DNA of 64,000 nt from Kitasatospora aureofaciens (GTDB lineage: Bacteria; Actinomycetota; Actinomycetes; Streptomycetales; Streptomycetaceae), in the NCBI RefSeq assembly GCF_001188955.3, contig NZ_JPRF03000012.1, positions 1-64,000 on the forward strand, given 5' to 3'. The notes beneath the pieces are model-generated. The model saw nothing but the letters and a program-made list of their open reading frames with translations, did no database searches and had not been told where the DNA came from. Each line of letters begins with the position of its first letter. Position 1 is the stretch's first letter. Made by a program: the position numbers and the translations under genes. Below are positions 38,464 through 48,635 of this stretch, piece after piece.

Positions 38464-39726
38464 TTGAGCACCTTCACCGCCCCCAAGGGCACCTACGACC
38501 TGCTGCCCCCCAGCTCCGCGACCTTCCTGGCGATCCGCGAGCGCATCGCCGCGCCCGCCCGCCGGGCCGGTTACGGCTACGTCGAGACCCCGGTCTTCGA
38601 GGACGTGAAGCTGTTCTCGCGCGGCGTCGGCGAGTCCACCGACATCGTCTCCAAGGAGATGTACACCCTCACCACCAAGGGCGGCGACGAGCTCGCGCTG
38701 CGCCCGGAGGGCACCGCCTCGGTGCTGCGCGCCGCGCTCCAGGCCAACCTGCACAAGCAGGGCAACCTGCCGGTCAAGCTCTGGTACTCGGGCTCGTACT
38801 ACCGCTACGAGCGCGCCCAGAAGGGCCGCTACCGCCAGTTCTCCCAGGTCGGTGCCGAGGCGATCGGCGCCGAGGACCCGGCGCTGGACGCCGAGCTGAT
38901 CATCCTGGCCGACGACGCCTTCCGCTCGCTGGGCCTGAGCAACTACTCGCTGCTGCTCAACAGCCTCGGCGACAAGCAGTGCCGCCCGGTCTACCGCGCC
39001 GCCCTGATCGAGTTCCTCGCCGGTCTGGACCTGGACGAGGACACCCGCCGCCGCGCCGAGATCAACCCGCTGCGCGTGCTGGACGACAAGCGCGAGTCGG
39101 TGCAGGAGCAGCTGGTCGGCGCCCCGATGCTGCGCGACTTCCTGTGCGAGGAGTGCAAGGCGTACGACGAGAAGGTGCGCGAGCTGCTCACCGCCAACGG
39201 CGTGGCCTTCGTCGACGACCCGAAGCTGGTCCGCGGCCTGGACTACTACACCCGCACCACCTTCGAGTTCGTCCACAACGGCCTCGGCGCCCAGTCCGCG
39301 ATCGGCGGCGGCGGCCGCTACGACGGCCTGTCCGAGATGATCGGCGGCCCGGCGCTGCCGTCCGTCGGCTGGGCGCTCGGCGTGGACCGCACGTACCTGG
39401 CGCTGGAGGCCGAGGGCGTCGACCTCGACCTGCCGGCCGCCACCGCCGTCTACGCCGTCGCGCTCGGCGAGGAGGCCAAGAACGTCCTGTTCGCCAAGGT
39501 GGTCGAGCTGCGCCGGGCCGGCGTGGCCACCGACCTCGCCTTCGGCGTCAAGAGCATCAAGAACGCCATGAAGTCCGCCGACCGGTCCGGCGCCCGCTTC
39601 GCCCTGATCGCCGGTGACCGGGACCTCGCCGAGGGCGTCGTCCAGCTCAAGGACATGAGCACCGGCGAGCAGACCCCCGTCGCCCTCGACGCACTCGTCA
39701 CCACCCTGAAGGAGAAGCAGCTGTGA
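38464..39726 (+). CDS. hisS: Histidyl-tRNA synthetase
   Basis: 420-residue class II synthetase for tRNA-His. Family signatures: [15 protein letters not shown] at the start, [10 protein letters not shown], motif 2 [17 protein letters not shown], the histidine-specific [15 protein letters not shown] and motif 3 GGGGRYDGL, then a Rossmann-like anticodon domain. I use TTG 38464 because the homologues begin at this STF; GTG 38449, which overlaps the previous stop, would add five residues but has its GAGGA only three bases away. The stop overlaps aspS by four bases. Confidence 0.93.
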   Translation: MSTFTAPKGTYDLLPPSSATFLAIRERIAAPARRAGYGYVETPVFEDVKLFSRGVGESTDIVSKEMYTLTTKGGDELALRPEGTASVLRAALQANLHKQGNLPVKLWYSGSYYRYERAQKGRYRQFSQVGAEAIGAEDPALDAELIILADDAFRSLGLSNYSLLLNSLGDKQCRPVYRAALIEFLAGLDLDEDTRRRAEINPLRVLDDKRESVQEQLVGAPMLRDFLCEECKAYDEKVRELLTANGVAFVDDPKLVRGLDYYTRTTFEFVHNGLGAQSAIGGGGRYDGLSEMIGGPALPSVGWALGVDRTYLALEAEGVDLDLPAATAVYAVALGEEAKNVLFAKVVELRRAGVATDLAFGVKSIKNAMKSADRSGARFALIAGDRDLAEGVVQLKDMSTGEQTPVALDALVTTLKEKQL

Positions 39727-41513
39727 TCCGCACGCACGACGCGGGCACGCTCCGCCCGGAGCACGCAGGCACCACCGTCACCCTGGCCGGCTGGGTCGCC
39801 CGCCGCCGCGACCACGGCGGCGTCGCCTTCATCGACCTGCGCGACGCCTCCGGCACCGTGCAGATCGTGGTCCGCGACCTCGACTCGGTGCACGGCCTGC
39901 GCGCCGAGTACTGCGTCAAGGTCGTCGGTGACGTCCGGGTGCGCCCCGAGGGCAACGAGAACCCGGACATCCCGACCGGCGCCGTCGAGGTCGTCGTCAG
40001 CGACATCGAGGTGCTCTCCGAGGCCGCCCCGCTGCCGTTCCCGGTCGCCGAGTACGAGCCCGGCACGGTCAACGAGGAGGTCCGGCTGCGCTACCGCTAC
40101 CTGGACCTGCGCCGCGAGGGCCCGGCCAAGGGTCTGCGGCTGCGCTCGAAGGTCAACAACATCATCCGCCGGGTGATGGAGGAGAACGACTTCCTCGACA
40201 TCGAGACGCCGTACCTCACCCGCTCCACCCCCGAGGGCGCCCGCGACTTCCTCGTCCCGGTCCGCCTGCAGCCCGGCCACTGGTACGCGCTGCCGCAGTC
40301 GCCCCAGCTGTTCAAGCAGCTGCTGATGGTGGCCGGCATGGAGCGCTACTACCAGATCGCCCGCTGCTTCCGCGACGAGGACTTCCGCGCCGACCGGCAG
40401 CCGGAGTTCACCCAGCTGGACATCGAGGCCTCCTTCGTCGACCAGGAGGACATCCTGGCCCTCGGCGAGAAGATCGTCGGCGCCATCTGGCGCGAGGTCC
40501 ACGGCTACGAGATCCCCAACCCGCTGCCGCGGATGACCTACGCGGACGCCATGGGCCGCTACGGCTCCGACAAGCCGGACGTCCGCTTCGGCCAGGAACT
40601 CACCGACCTCACCGAGTACTTCAAGGGCACCGAGTTCCGGGTCTTCCAGGCCCCGTACGTCGGCGCCGTGGTCATGCCGGGCGGCGCCTCGCAGCCGCGC
40701 AAGCAGCTGGACGCCTGGCAGGACTGGGCCAAGGCGCGCGGCGCCAAGGGCCTGGCCTACGTGCTGATCGACGCCGAGACCGGCGAGCTGCGCGGCCCGG
40801 TCGCCAAGAACCTCTCCGAGGAGCACCTGGCCGGCCTCGCCGCCGCGGCCGGCGCCAAGAACGGCGACGCGGTCTTCTTCGCGGCCGGCAAGGAGCGCGC
40901 CTCGCAGGAGCTGCTGGGCGCCGCGCGTCTGGAGATCGGCCGCCGCTGCGGGCTGATCGACGAGTCCAAGTGGGCCTTCCTCTGGGTCGTCGACTTCCCG
41001 ATGTTCGAGCCGATCGAGGACGACAAGGGCCAGTTCCAGGGCTGGCACGCGGTGCACCACCCGTTCACCGCCCCGACCGCGGAGTCGCTGGACAGCTTCG
41101 ACACCGACCCGGGCTCGGCCCTGTCCAACGCCTACGACCTGGTCCTCAACGGCTCGGAGCTGGGCGGCGGTTCGATCCGTATCCACCAGCGGGACGTGCA
41201 GAAGCGGGCGTTCGACGCGATCGGCCTCTCCGAGGAGGAGGCGGCCTCCCAGTTCGGCTTCCTGCTGGACGCCTTCAACTACGGCCCGCCGCCGCACGGC
41301 GGGGTCGCCTTCGGCCTCGACCGGATCGTCACGCTGCTCGGCGGGTACGACACCATCCGCGACGTCATCGCCTTCCCGAAGACGTCCACCGGTGGCGACC
41401 CGCTGACCGGCGCCCCGACCCCGATCACTCCGGCGCAGCGCCGCGAGGCCGGCGTGGACGCCCAGCCGAAGGTCCGTGAGGACGCCAAGTCCGAGGCGCA
41501 GCCCAAGAGCTGA
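39723..41513 (+). CDS. aspS: Aspartyl-tRNA synthetase
   Basis: 596-residue class IIb synthetase. N-terminal OB-fold anticodon domain ([20 protein letters not shown]), class II catalytic core with [30 protein letters not shown] (motif 2) and the large bacterial insertion domain, ending with [23 protein letters not shown] (motif 3). Most actinobacteria also use it, with an amidotransferase, to make Asn-tRNA; whether this one is non-discriminating cannot be judged here. GTG 39723 overlaps hisS, so translation is coupled. Confidence 0.97.
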   Translation: MIRTHDAGTLRPEHAGTTVTLAGWVARRRDHGGVAFIDLRDASGTVQIVVRDLDSVHGLRAEYCVKVVGDVRVRPEGNENPDIPTGAVEVVVSDIEVLSEAAPLPFPVAEYEPGTVNEEVRLRYRYLDLRREGPAKGLRLRSKVNNIIRRVMEENDFLDIETPYLTRSTPEGARDFLVPVRLQPGHWYALPQSPQLFKQLLMVAGMERYYQIARCFRDEDFRADRQPEFTQLDIEASFVDQEDILALGEKIVGAIWREVHGYEIPNPLPRMTYADAMGRYGSDKPDVRFGQELTDLTEYFKGTEFRVFQAPYVGAVVMPGGASQPRKQLDAWQDWAKARGAKGLAYVLIDAETGELRGPVAKNLSEEHLAGLAAAAGAKNGDAVFFAAGKERASQELLGAARLEIGRRCGLIDESKWAFLWVVDFPMFEPIEDDKGQFQGWHAVHHPFTAPTAESLDSFDTDPGSALSNAYDLVLNGSELGGGSIRIHQRDVQKRAFDAIGLSEEEAASQFGFLLDAFNYGPPPHGGVAFGLDRIVTLLGGYDTIRDVIAFPKTSTGGDPLTGAPTPITPAQRREAGVDAQPKVREDAKSEAQPKS

Positions 41514-41540
41514 TGACGCGTCATCCGCGCTAACCTGCAA

Positions 41541-41570
41541 CGGCCCCGGACGGTCCACCGTCCGGGGCCG
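41541..41570 (+). terminator. hisS-aspS terminator
   Basis: CGGCCCCGGACGGT (41541-41554) and its exact complement (41557-41570), 14 pairs with a two-base apical gap, 28 bases after the aspS stop. Confidence 0.75.
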
Positions 41571-41606
41571 GTCCACAACGTCGTGTGACACAGGGAGGGT
41601 TGACTC

Positions 41607-42125
41607 ATGCAGATCACCACGAGAGTCGAGTGTCCGGAGGACGCCCCGGCGACCAGACGCGTCCACATGGCCGCGTTCCCCGGGCCGGACGAGGCGGACC
41701 TGGTGGACGCGCTGCGGCGCGACCCCTCCTGGCTGCCCGGACTGTCGCTGGTCGCCGTGGACGACGCGGGGCTGGTGGTGGGGCACGCCCTGCTGACCCG
41801 GCTGCAGGTCGGCGACGGCGGCGGGACCGGTGACGCGCTGGCGCTCGCGCCGGTCGCGGTCGCGCCCGAGTGGCAGCGCCAGGGCGTCGGCGAACTCGTC
41901 GTCCGGGCCGCGCTGTCGGCCGCCGAGGAGGCGGGGGAGAAGCTGGTCGTGGTGCTCGGCGACCCGGGGTACTACGGGCGGTTCGGCTTCATCCCGGCCG
42001 GGCGGCACGAGGTCACCGGCCCCTTCGAGGTGCCGGACGCGTACTTCCAGGTGCTGCCGTTGGCGGCCTACGACGGCGGCCCGCGCGGGCTGTGCCGTTA
42101 CCCGGAGCCCTTCGTCGCCGTGTAG
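41607..42125 (+). CDS. GNAT-family N-acetyltransferase (YhbS-like)
   Basis: 172-residue single-domain acetyltransferase. The acetyl-CoA loop is in LAPVAVAPEWQRQGVGELVV (Q/RxxGxG) and the substrate end has VLGDPGYYGRFGFIPAG, the YYGRFGF signature of the YhbS subgroup. Substrate unknown. ATG 41607 is preceded by a GGGAGGG. It is placed between aspS and ppk2. Confidence 0.88.
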   Translation: MQITTRVECPEDAPATRRVHMAAFPGPDEADLVDALRRDPSWLPGLSLVAVDDAGLVVGHALLTRLQVGDGGGTGDALALAPVAVAPEWQRQGVGELVVRAALSAAEEAGEKLVVVLGDPGYYGRFGFIPAGRHEVTGPFEVPDAYFQVLPLAAYDGGPRGLCRYPEPFVAV

Positions 42126-42225
42126 CCCGTCCGTTCGCTCCGCGCCCTCCGTACGGACCTGCGGGGTCACCGTCCTGCGCCTACGGTGAAGGGTCATCGG
42201 CAGGAGTCGAACGGAGGACCCGAGG

Positions 42226-43044
42226 GTGGCCAAGGAGCGGCGGACCGAGCAGCCGGCACGACTGGCGAGCAAGCCCTACGAGCGGGAGCTGCTGCGGCTG
42301 CAGCAGGAGCTGGTGAAGCTCCAGGAGTGGGTGCGGGTCGAGGGTGCCCGTCTGGTGGTGGTCTTCGAGGGGCGGGACGCGGCCGGCAAGGGCGGAGCGA
42401 TCAAGCGGGTGACGGAGTACCTGAACCCGCGCATCGCCCGGGTCGCGGCGCTTCCCACCCCGACCGAGCGGCAGAAGACCCAGTGGTACTTCCAGCGGTA
42501 CGTCGAACACCTGCCGGCGGCCGGGGAGATCGTGCTGTTCGACCGCAGCTGGTACAACCGGGCCGGGGTCGAGCGGGTGATGGGCTTCTGCACCGCCGAC
42601 GAGTACTGGCAGTTCCTGCACCAGTGCCCGACCTTCGAGCAGATGCTGATCGAGGCGGGCATCCTGCTGCGCAAGTACTGGTTCTCGGTGAGCGACACCG
42701 AGCAGGAGCGGCGGTTCCGGGACCGGCTGGAGGACCCGATGAAGCGCTGGAAGCTCTCCCCGATGGACGTGGAGTCGATCACCCACTGGGAGGACTACTC
42801 ACGGGCCAAGGACGAGATGTTCGTCCACACCGACGTCCCGCAGTCGCCCTGGCACGTGGTGGAGAGCGACGACAAGCGGCGGGCCCGGATCAACATGATC
42901 GCCCACCTGCTCTCCTCCGTGCCGTACCGCGAGGTCGCCCCGCCCCGGATCGAACTGCCGCCCCGGCCCTCCTCGCGCGGCTACCAGCGGCCCCCGCGCG
43001 ATCTGCAGAAGTACGTTCCGGACCACGCTGCCGGACTGGAGTAG
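42226..43044 (+). CDS. ppk2: Polyphosphate kinase 2
   Basis: 272-residue PPK2-family kinase that moves phosphate between polyphosphate and nucleotides. The P-loop-like FEGRDAAGKGGAIKR (Arg50-Asp51, Lys55) and the lid region LFDRSWYNRAGVERVMGF (Asp106-Arg107-Ser108) are both intact; IRARINMIAHLL matches the C-terminus. The single domain suits a class I or III enzyme that makes ADP/GDP or AMP to ADP; which cannot be told here. GTG 42226 follows GGAGGA. Downstream is a decayed gene. Confidence 0.93.
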   Translation: MAKERRTEQPARLASKPYERELLRLQQELVKLQEWVRVEGARLVVVFEGRDAAGKGGAIKRVTEYLNPRIARVAALPTPTERQKTQWYFQRYVEHLPAAGEIVLFDRSWYNRAGVERVMGFCTADEYWQFLHQCPTFEQMLIEAGILLRKYWFSVSDTEQERRFRDRLEDPMKRWKLSPMDVESITHWEDYSRAKDEMFVHTDVPQSPWHVVESDDKRRARINMIAHLLSSVPYREVAPPRIELPPRPSSRGYQRPPRDLQKYVPDHAAGLE

Positions 43045-43079
43045 ACGGGGCCCCGCCGGGCGCTGCTCCTGACCCGGCC

Positions 43080-43372
43080 AGGACGGGCGAGGCCACCGAG
43101 GTCTTCCGGGACCGGGTGCTTCCGGTGCTGGAGAAGAGCTCGGGGTTCGTGACGGCCGCGATGCCGGCCGACCGCACGACCGGCCGGCCGCGGGCGCGAT
43201 CTTCGCCGGCCAGGAGGGCCTCGAGGCCTCGCGGGGCCCGACGGCCGACTCCCGGGCGCAGGCGCCGGCCGCGCTTGGTGGCACCCTGCGGTCGCCGGAG
43301 GGGTTCGAGGTGGTGCTGCTGGACCGGCCCCGCACCATCGGACCAGGCCGACGTGTCAGTCGCCTCAACTAG
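43080..43372 (+). pseudogene. Decayed antibiotic-biosynthesis-monooxygenase-like (ABM) gene
   Basis: Two reading frames in sequence spell one protein-like fragment. Frame A from 43080 reads TGEATEVFRDRVLPVLEKSS and GFVTAAMPADRTTGR; after about 43190 the sense continues in another frame as GAIFAGQEGLEASRG, then ADSRAQAPAALGGTLRSPEG and FEVVLLDRP, ending at TAG 43370-43372. The helix-strand pattern and FEVVLLDRP end suit a dimeric ABM-fold domain (inference). No start codon or N-terminal strand precedes it and a frameshift is present, so it is not functional. It lies between ppk2 and rarA, ten bases before rarA. Confidence 0.5.
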
Positions 43373-43381
43373 GCTTCCGGT

Positions 43382-44800
43382 GTGGACGAACCGGACCTCT
43401 TCACCGCCGCTGCCGAGGAACGCCAGACCAGGGAGCCCGGCCGGGCGCCGCTGGCCGTACGGATGCGCCCGCGCACCCTGGACGAGGTGGCCGGGCAGCG
43501 GCAGCTGCTGAAGCCCGGCTCGCCGCTGCGGCGCCTGGTGGCGAACTCGCGCGGCCCGGCGGCCACCAGCTCGGTGATCCTCTGGGGGCCGCCCGGCACC
43601 GGCAAGACCACCCTCGCGCACGTGATCAGCCAGGCCGTGGAGGGCCGCTTCGTCGAGCTGTCCGCGATCACCGCCGGGGTCAAGGAGGTCCGGGCGGTGA
43701 TCGACGGCGCCCGGCGGGCGGTTGGCATGTCCGGCCGGGAGACGGTGCTCTTCCTGGACGAGATCCACCGCTTCTCCAAGGCCCAGCAGGACTCGCTGCT
43801 GCCGGCCGTGGAGAACCGCTGGGTCACCCTGATCGCGGCGACCACCGAGAACCCGTACTTCTCGGTGATCTCCCCGCTGCTGTCCCGCTCGCTGCTGCTC
43901 ACCCTGGAGTCGCTGACCGACGACGACATCCGGGCGCTGCTGCGCCGCGCGGTGGCCGACGAGCGCGGTCTGGAGGGCGCGCTGGAGCTGACCGCGGAGG
44001 CCGAGGACCACCTGGTGCGCCTCGCCGGCGGGGACGCCCGGCGCGCGCTCACCACACTGGAGGCGGCGGCCGGGGCGGCGCTGGAGAAGGGCGAGGCGAG
44101 CATCACGCTGGCCACCACCGAGACGGCCGTCAACCAGGCGGCGGTGCGCTACGACAAGGACGGCGACCAGCACTACGACGTGGCCAGCGCGCTGATCAAG
44201 TCGATCCGCGGCAGCGACGTGGACGCCACCCTGCACTACCTGGCCCGGATGATCGAGGCGGGGGAGGACCCGCGGTTCATCGCCCGGCGGCTGATGATCT
44301 CGGCCAGCGAGGACGTCGGCCTGGCCGACCCGACGGCGCTGCAGACGGCGGTGGCGGCGGCCCAGGCGGTGGCGCTGATCGGCTTCCCGGAGGCCCGGAT
44401 CATCCTCTCCCAGGCCGCGATCGCGCTGGCCCTGGCACCCAAGTCCAACTCGGCCTACCTGGCGATCGACGCGGCGCTGGCGGACGTCCGGCAGGGGTTG
44501 GCCGGTGCCGTCCCGCCGCACCTGCGGGACGCCCACTACGGCGGGGCGGGCAAGCTCGGCCACGGCAAGGGCTACCAGTACCCGCACGACCTGCCGGAGG
44601 GCATCGCGGCCCAGCAGTACGCGCCGGACTCGGTGCACGGGCGGGAGTACTACCGGCCGAACCGGCGCGGCGGCGAGGTCCGGTACGCGGACACCGTGGA
44701 GTGGACGCGTGGGCGGCTGCGGGGGGAGCGCAGGGTGGACAAGAAGACCGAGAAGCCCGCCGAGAAGGCCGAGCAGCAGCCGGGGGAGAACGGCGAGTAG
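43382..44800 (+). CDS. rarA: Replication-associated recombination ATPase RarA
   Basis: 472-residue AAA+ ATPase of the RarA/MgsA/WRNIP1 family, which acts at stalled replication forks. Walker [10 protein letters not shown] (69-77), Walker [10 protein letters not shown] (122-130), sensor 1 [19 protein letters not shown], and the tetramerisation domain with [20 protein letters not shown] and [13 protein letters not shown]. The C-terminal ~30 residues are Lys/Glu rich ([17 protein letters not shown]). GTG 43382 gives the family start. Confidence 0.95.
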   Translation: MDEPDLFTAAAEERQTREPGRAPLAVRMRPRTLDEVAGQRQLLKPGSPLRRLVANSRGPAATSSVILWGPPGTGKTTLAHVISQAVEGRFVELSAITAGVKEVRAVIDGARRAVGMSGRETVLFLDEIHRFSKAQQDSLLPAVENRWVTLIAATTENPYFSVISPLLSRSLLLTLESLTDDDIRALLRRAVADERGLEGALELTAEAEDHLVRLAGGDARRALTTLEAAAGAALEKGEASITLATTETAVNQAAVRYDKDGDQHYDVASALIKSIRGSDVDATLHYLARMIEAGEDPRFIARRLMISASEDVGLADPTALQTAVAAAQAVALIGFPEARIILSQAAIALALAPKSNSAYLAIDAALADVRQGLAGAVPPHLRDAHYGGAGKLGHGKGYQYPHDLPEGIAAQQYAPDSVHGREYYRPNRRGGEVRYADTVEWTRGRLRGERRVDKKTEKPAEKAEQQPGENGE

Positions 44801-45110
44801 CAGCGGGTATACTGGGTCGGAGTGCCATGTCCCGGGACGGCGGCGGGGGAGACCCCACCGACCGGCCGCACCAGCGGGACACCGGCCGTAGGCCTCCCCA
44901 GGGAGGCCCGCACCAGGAGCGTCGCGCACCGTTTCGGTGTCGCGGACGGCCCGGCTTCCGGGTCCTTCGTGTGACCAGCACTTCTCGTGCCCGGCTCCGG
45001 AGAGCGGCTGATCCCTTCGCGCAGGCGGCGGGGTTTTCTCCGGGCCGCGACATGCGACCTCCGTCAACACCTGGTGAAAGCCGTATTCGTAAGCAAGGAA
45101 GGTTTGGTTC
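44801..45110 (+). promoter_or_regulatory. rpsD leader and promoter region
   Basis: No gene is seen in these 310 bases. TATACT (44808-44813) is a near-perfect -10 box with no clear -35. The leader that would follow is about 290 bases long, far more than needed for a ribosome binding site, and contains several GC-rich stems. rpsD leaders are autoregulated by S4 in other bacteria; whether this one is regulated the same way is not known. Confidence 0.4.
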
Positions 45111-45725
45111 ATGGCGAACCAGAAGCGTCCCAAGGTCAAGATCGCGCGTGCGCTCGGCGTGCCGCTGACCCCGAAGTCCGTCAAGTACTTCGAGGCCCGC
45201 CCGTACCCGCCCGGCCAGCACGGCCGTGGCCGCAAGCAGAACTCGGACTACAAGGTCCGTCTGCTCGAGAAGCAGCGTCTGCGCGCCCAGTACGACCTGA
45301 GCGAGAAGCAGATGGCGCGCGCGTTCGACCGCGCGAAGAAGGCCGAGGGCAAGACCGGTGAGGCGCTCGTCGCCGACCTGGAGACCCGTCTGGACTCCCT
45401 GGTCCTGCGTTCGGGCATCGCCCGCACCATCTACCAGGCCCGCCAGATGGTCGTCCACGGCCACATCGAGGTCAACGGTGGCAAGGTCAACAAGCCGTCG
45501 TTCCAGATGAAGCCGGGCTACGTGGTCACCGTCCGCGAGCGCTCCAAGGAGAAGGTCCCCTTCCAGGTCGCCCGTGAGGGTGGCTACGCGGGTGAGGGCC
45601 AGACCCCGAAGTACCTCGAGGTCAACCTGAAGGCCCTGGCCTTCCGCCTGGACCGTGCGCCGCAGCGCAAGGAGGTCCCGGTGATCTGTGACGAGCAGCT
45701 GGTCGTCGAGTACTACTCGCGCTGA
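45111..45725 (+). CDS. rpsD: 30S ribosomal protein S4
   Basis: 204-residue small-subunit protein that nucleates 16S rRNA assembly near the 5' domain. S4 core LDSLVLRSGIARTIYQARQMV and VHGHIEVNGGKVNKPSF (the S4 RNA-binding domain) are intact. The N-terminal region lacks the zinc Cys residues seen in many S4 proteins (only one Cys, in VICDEQLV near the C-terminus), so it is the zinc-independent form. ATG 45111 follows GGAAGG. It is the stand-alone S4 gene of Streptomycetaceae, outside the large ribosomal operon. A strong bidirectional terminator follows. Confidence 0.97.
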   Translation: MANQKRPKVKIARALGVPLTPKSVKYFEARPYPPGQHGRGRKQNSDYKVRLLEKQRLRAQYDLSEKQMARAFDRAKKAEGKTGEALVADLETRLDSLVLRSGIARTIYQARQMVVHGHIEVNGGKVNKPSFQMKPGYVVTVRERSKEKVPFQVAREGGYAGEGQTPKYLEVNLKALAFRLDRAPQRKEVPVICDEQLVVEYYSR

Positions 45726-45757
45726 CCCGCGCTCGGTTCCGCCGACCGCGAAACCGC

Positions 45758-45797
45758 AGCGAACCCCCGTCGCCCTTCGAGGCGGCGGGGGTTCGCT
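45758..45797. terminator. Bidirectional terminator between rpsD and the TPR gene
   Basis: AGCGAACCCCCGTCGCC (45758-45774) pairs with GGCGGCGGGGGTTCGCT (45781-45797), 17 pairs with one G-U and a six-base loop. Confidence 0.85.
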
Positions 45798-45816
45798 GCT
45801 TGTGCCGTGCCGGCGG

Positions 45817-46134
45817 TCAGACGGTCTCGCCGGTCATCGCGGCGGCCAGCCGCAGGTGCGGGCGGGCCTCCGCGGCGCGGCCCTGGCGCTCCAGGGTGCG
45901 GCCGAGCATCAGCCGGGCGTAGTCCTCGGCCGGGTCGAGGTCGAGGATCCGGCGCAGCTCCGCCTCGGCGCGCCCGAGCTGGGCGGAGTGGAAGTAGCTG
46001 CGGGCCAGCAGCAGCCGGACCGAGAGGTTGGCCGGCTCCTCGGCCAGCACGCCTTCCAGCATGCGGGCGGCGTCGGTGTACGCCTTGGAGTCGAAGTAGA
46101 AGTTCGCGAGGCGGTACTCGTCGTGGACGGCCAT
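45817..46134 (-). CDS. Tetratricopeptide repeat protein
   Basis: 105 residues consisting almost entirely of about three TPR units (YRLANFYFDSKAYTDAARMLE, VRLLLARSYFHSAQLGRAEAEL, ARLMLGRTLERQGRAAEARPHL). These are protein-interaction scaffolds; no enzymatic domain is present. ATG 46134 is preceded by GGAAGGAG. Convergent with rpsD and just downstream of the STAND ATPase gene on the same strand. Confidence 0.85.
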   Translation of the reverse strand: MAVHDEYRLANFYFDSKAYTDAARMLEGVLAEEPANLSVRLLLARSYFHSAQLGRAEAELRRILDLDPAEDYARLMLGRTLERQGRAAEARPHLRLAAAMTGETV

Positions 46135-46182
46135 GGTGCTCCTTCCGGGCAGATCCTTGCCTCCTCAAGCAATCCGCAAGCT

Positions 46183-48417
46183 TCAGCTATTCCGCGCCGG
46201 GGCCGGCGCCGGTGCGGGCGGTGCCGAGCACGGGCCGGGGCCGGCCTCCGGGCCGTCCCACGGGCCCCCGCCGCCGAGCGCCCGGCAGACGGCGGCGTCC
46301 AGGTCCAGCCGCCCGCCCGCCCGGTAGCACTCCTCGTACTCCTGCTCGCTGAGCCCGGCCCGGGCCCGCTCGGCGCACTCCTCGTGGGTGCCGAAGAAGG
46401 AGCGCGAGCCCAGGAAGGGGTTGCCGACCGCGCGCCAGATCCGGTGCGCCGCGCCCTGGAGCACCCGGGCCTCGCACAGGTCGGCCGGCTCGCCCGGGCC
46501 GGCCGGTTCGGTCTCCAGCAGCGCCAGCAGGTCGATCCCCAGCACGATGCCGAGCAGGTCGTGGAAGTGGTGGTTCAGCCGGACGCACTCGCGGGCCAGG
46601 GCGCGGGCCGGCCGGACCGCCCCGTTCAGGTAGTGCGAGTACGCCGTCGCGTACAGCACGTAGGCGTACGCCCACTGCTCGCCGTGCTCCTCGCAGACCT
46701 CGCGGGCCTGCCCGAACCAGAGCTCGCCGCTGTCCGGTTCGCCCTGGAACAGGTAGGCGAGGCCCAGCTCGATCATGGCCATCACCACGTTGCTGTTGAG
46801 CTCGCCGATGGTCCGGTAGTGCCAGAGCGCCTCCTCGAACAGCTCGGCGGCGCGCTGCGGGTCGTCGCCGATCAGCGCGGCGCAGCCCTGGCGGTGCACG
46901 GCGTAGGCGAGGGCCCGGTCGTCGCCGGTGTCCAGGGCCTGGCGGCGGCACTCCTCCAGGGCGGGCCGGGCGGTGCCGAGGTCGCCCTGGAGGGTGGCCA
47001 TGTAGCCGGTCACCCACAGGGCCTTGGCCCGGGCCTCGGTGGGTTCGCGGTCCAGGGCGAGCGCGCGGTCCAGCCAGTGCCGGCCCTCGCCGAGGTGGCC
47101 GCAGCCGACCCAGTAGAACCAGAGGGTGCCGGCCAGCAGCAGGGCGATCTGCTCCTCGCCGGGCTCGGCGAGGCAGAACTCCAGCGCGGCGCGGAGGTTG
47201 GTGTGGGCGAGCCGGGTGCGCCGGGCGGTCTCGGGTTGCCGGGGGCCGAACCACTCGACCTCGCCCCAGGTGGCGACGCCCAGGTACCAGTCGCGGTGGC
47301 GGCGCAGCAGCCGCTGCTCCTCGCCGGTGGCGCGCAGCCAGTGGGCGCCGTACTCGCGGAGGGTGTCCAGCAGCCGGAAGCCGATGCCGACGTCGCTCTC
47401 CTCGCGCAGCACCACGGACTTGGCGACGAGTTCGTCGAGCAGGTCGAGGACTTCCTCGGCCTCGATGCCCTCGCCGGCGCAGACGTACTCGGCGGCCTCC
47501 AGGTCGAAACCGCCGGCGAAGACCGACAGGCGAGCCCAGAGTAAACGTTCCTGCACTGTGCACAGCTCGTGGCTCCAGCCGATCGTGGTGCGTAGCGTCT
47601 GGTGCCTCGGCAGGGCCGTCCGGGAGCCGCCGGTGAGCAGCCGGAAGCGGTCGTCCAGCCGGGCCGTGATCTGCTCCACCGACAGCGCCCGCAGCCGTCC
47701 GGCGGCCAGCTCGACGGCCAGCGGGATGCCGTCCAGCCGGCGGCAGAGCAGGCCGACCGCCTCCGCGTTCGCCTCGGTCACCTCGAAGGACGGCACCACC
47801 GCCCTGGCCCGGTCGGCGAACAGCCGCACCGCGTCCGGCAGTGGGCCCGGGCCCACCCGCTGGGCCGGCAGCGGGCCGACCGGCAGCGGACCGACCGGCA
47901 GCGGGGCGAGCGTCAGCAGGTGCTCGCCCGAGGCCCGCAGGGCGGCGCGGCTGGTGGCCAGCACCCGCAGGCCGGGCAGCGCGCGCAGCAGCGCGTCGGA
48001 CAGCTCGGCGCAGGCCTCCACCAGGTGCTCGCAGCCGTCCAGCACCAGCAGCAGGCGGCGCCCCGCCAGGTGCTCGCCCAGCACGTCCAGCGGCGGGCGG
48101 GCGGTGCCGTCGGTCAGCCGCAGCGCCTCCAGGACGGCATGGCCGAGCAGCAGCGGGTCCTGCACCGGGGCCACGTCCACCAGCCAGGTGCCGTCCGGGA
48201 AGGCCCCGGCCGCCCGGGCCGCCGCCCGCAGCGCGAGCCGGCTCTTGCCGACCCCACCGGGCCCGGTCACCGTCACCAGCCGGGCGCGGGCGAGCAGGCC
48301 CGCCAGCTCGGCCAGTTCCCGCTGCCGCCCGACGAAGCCGGTCACCTCGGCCGGCAGCCGGCCGGGCTCCGGCTCGCGCGGCCACGCCGCGGGCTGTGCT
48401 GTCCAGTCGCCGGCCAA
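46183..48417 (-). CDS. STAND/NB-ARC-type ATPase with TPR-like repeats
   Basis: 744-residue ATPase of the type often linked to LuxR or AfsR regulators. Walker A VTGPGGVGKSR (50-60), Walker B LLLVLDGCEHLVE, RLDGIPLAVELAAGRL (arm of the winged helix) and QTLRTTIGWSHEL (signature of actinobacterial AfsR-like STANDs) are followed by TPR-like helices to the end. No DNA-binding domain is present at either end, so it is not a complete transcription factor. A short direct repeat PLPVGPLPVGPLP occurs near residue 187. The apparent start is TTG 48417, with GGGAG seven bases upstream. Divergent from the DUF948 gene. Confidence 0.82.
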   Translation of the reverse strand: MAGDWTAQPAAWPREPEPGRLPAEVTGFVGRQRELAELAGLLARARLVTVTGPGGVGKSRLALRAAARAAGAFPDGTWLVDVAPVQDPLLLGHAVLEALRLTDGTARPPLDVLGEHLAGRRLLLVLDGCEHLVEACAELSDALLRALPGLRVLATSRAALRASGEHLLTLAPLPVGPLPVGPLPAQRVGPGPLPDAVRLFADRARAVVPSFEVTEANAEAVGLLCRRLDGIPLAVELAAGRLRALSVEQITARLDDRFRLLTGGSRTALPRHQTLRTTIGWSHELCTVQERLLWARLSVFAGGFDLEAAEYVCAGEGIEAEEVLDLLDELVAKSVVLREESDVGIGFRLLDTLREYGAHWLRATGEEQRLLRRHRDWYLGVATWGEVEWFGPRQPETARRTRLAHTNLRAALEFCLAEPGEEQIALLLAGTLWFYWVGCGHLGEGRHWLDRALALDREPTEARAKALWVTGYMATLQGDLGTARPALEECRRQALDTGDDRALAYAVHRQGCAALIGDDPQRAAELFEEALWHYRTIGELNSNVVMAMIELGLAYLFQGEPDSGELWFGQAREVCEEHGEQWAYAYVLYATAYSHYLNGAVRPARALARECVRLNHHFHDLLGIVLGIDLLALLETEPAGPGEPADLCEARVLQGAAHRIWRAVGNPFLGSRSFFGTHEECAERARAGLSEQEYEECYRAGGRLDLDAAVCRALGGGGPWDGPEAGPGPCSAPPAPAPAPARNS

Positions 48418-48635
48418 GCCCTGCTCCCCGTTGTTCCGTGCCCGGACCGCGGCGGGCCCGGACGTGCGTCGGGCCGTACGGCCGACGGCCCGCCTGGCAG
48501 AACGAGGTGACCGGCCGGTAGGTTACGCGCGCGGTTCGCACACCCGGACGAGGCCACGGCCGTGACCCGGTCCGGAATGCGGGTGTCGGCGCGATAGGGT
48601 TCCCCTGAAGAGCAACAAGGCGAGGAGCGCGCAGA

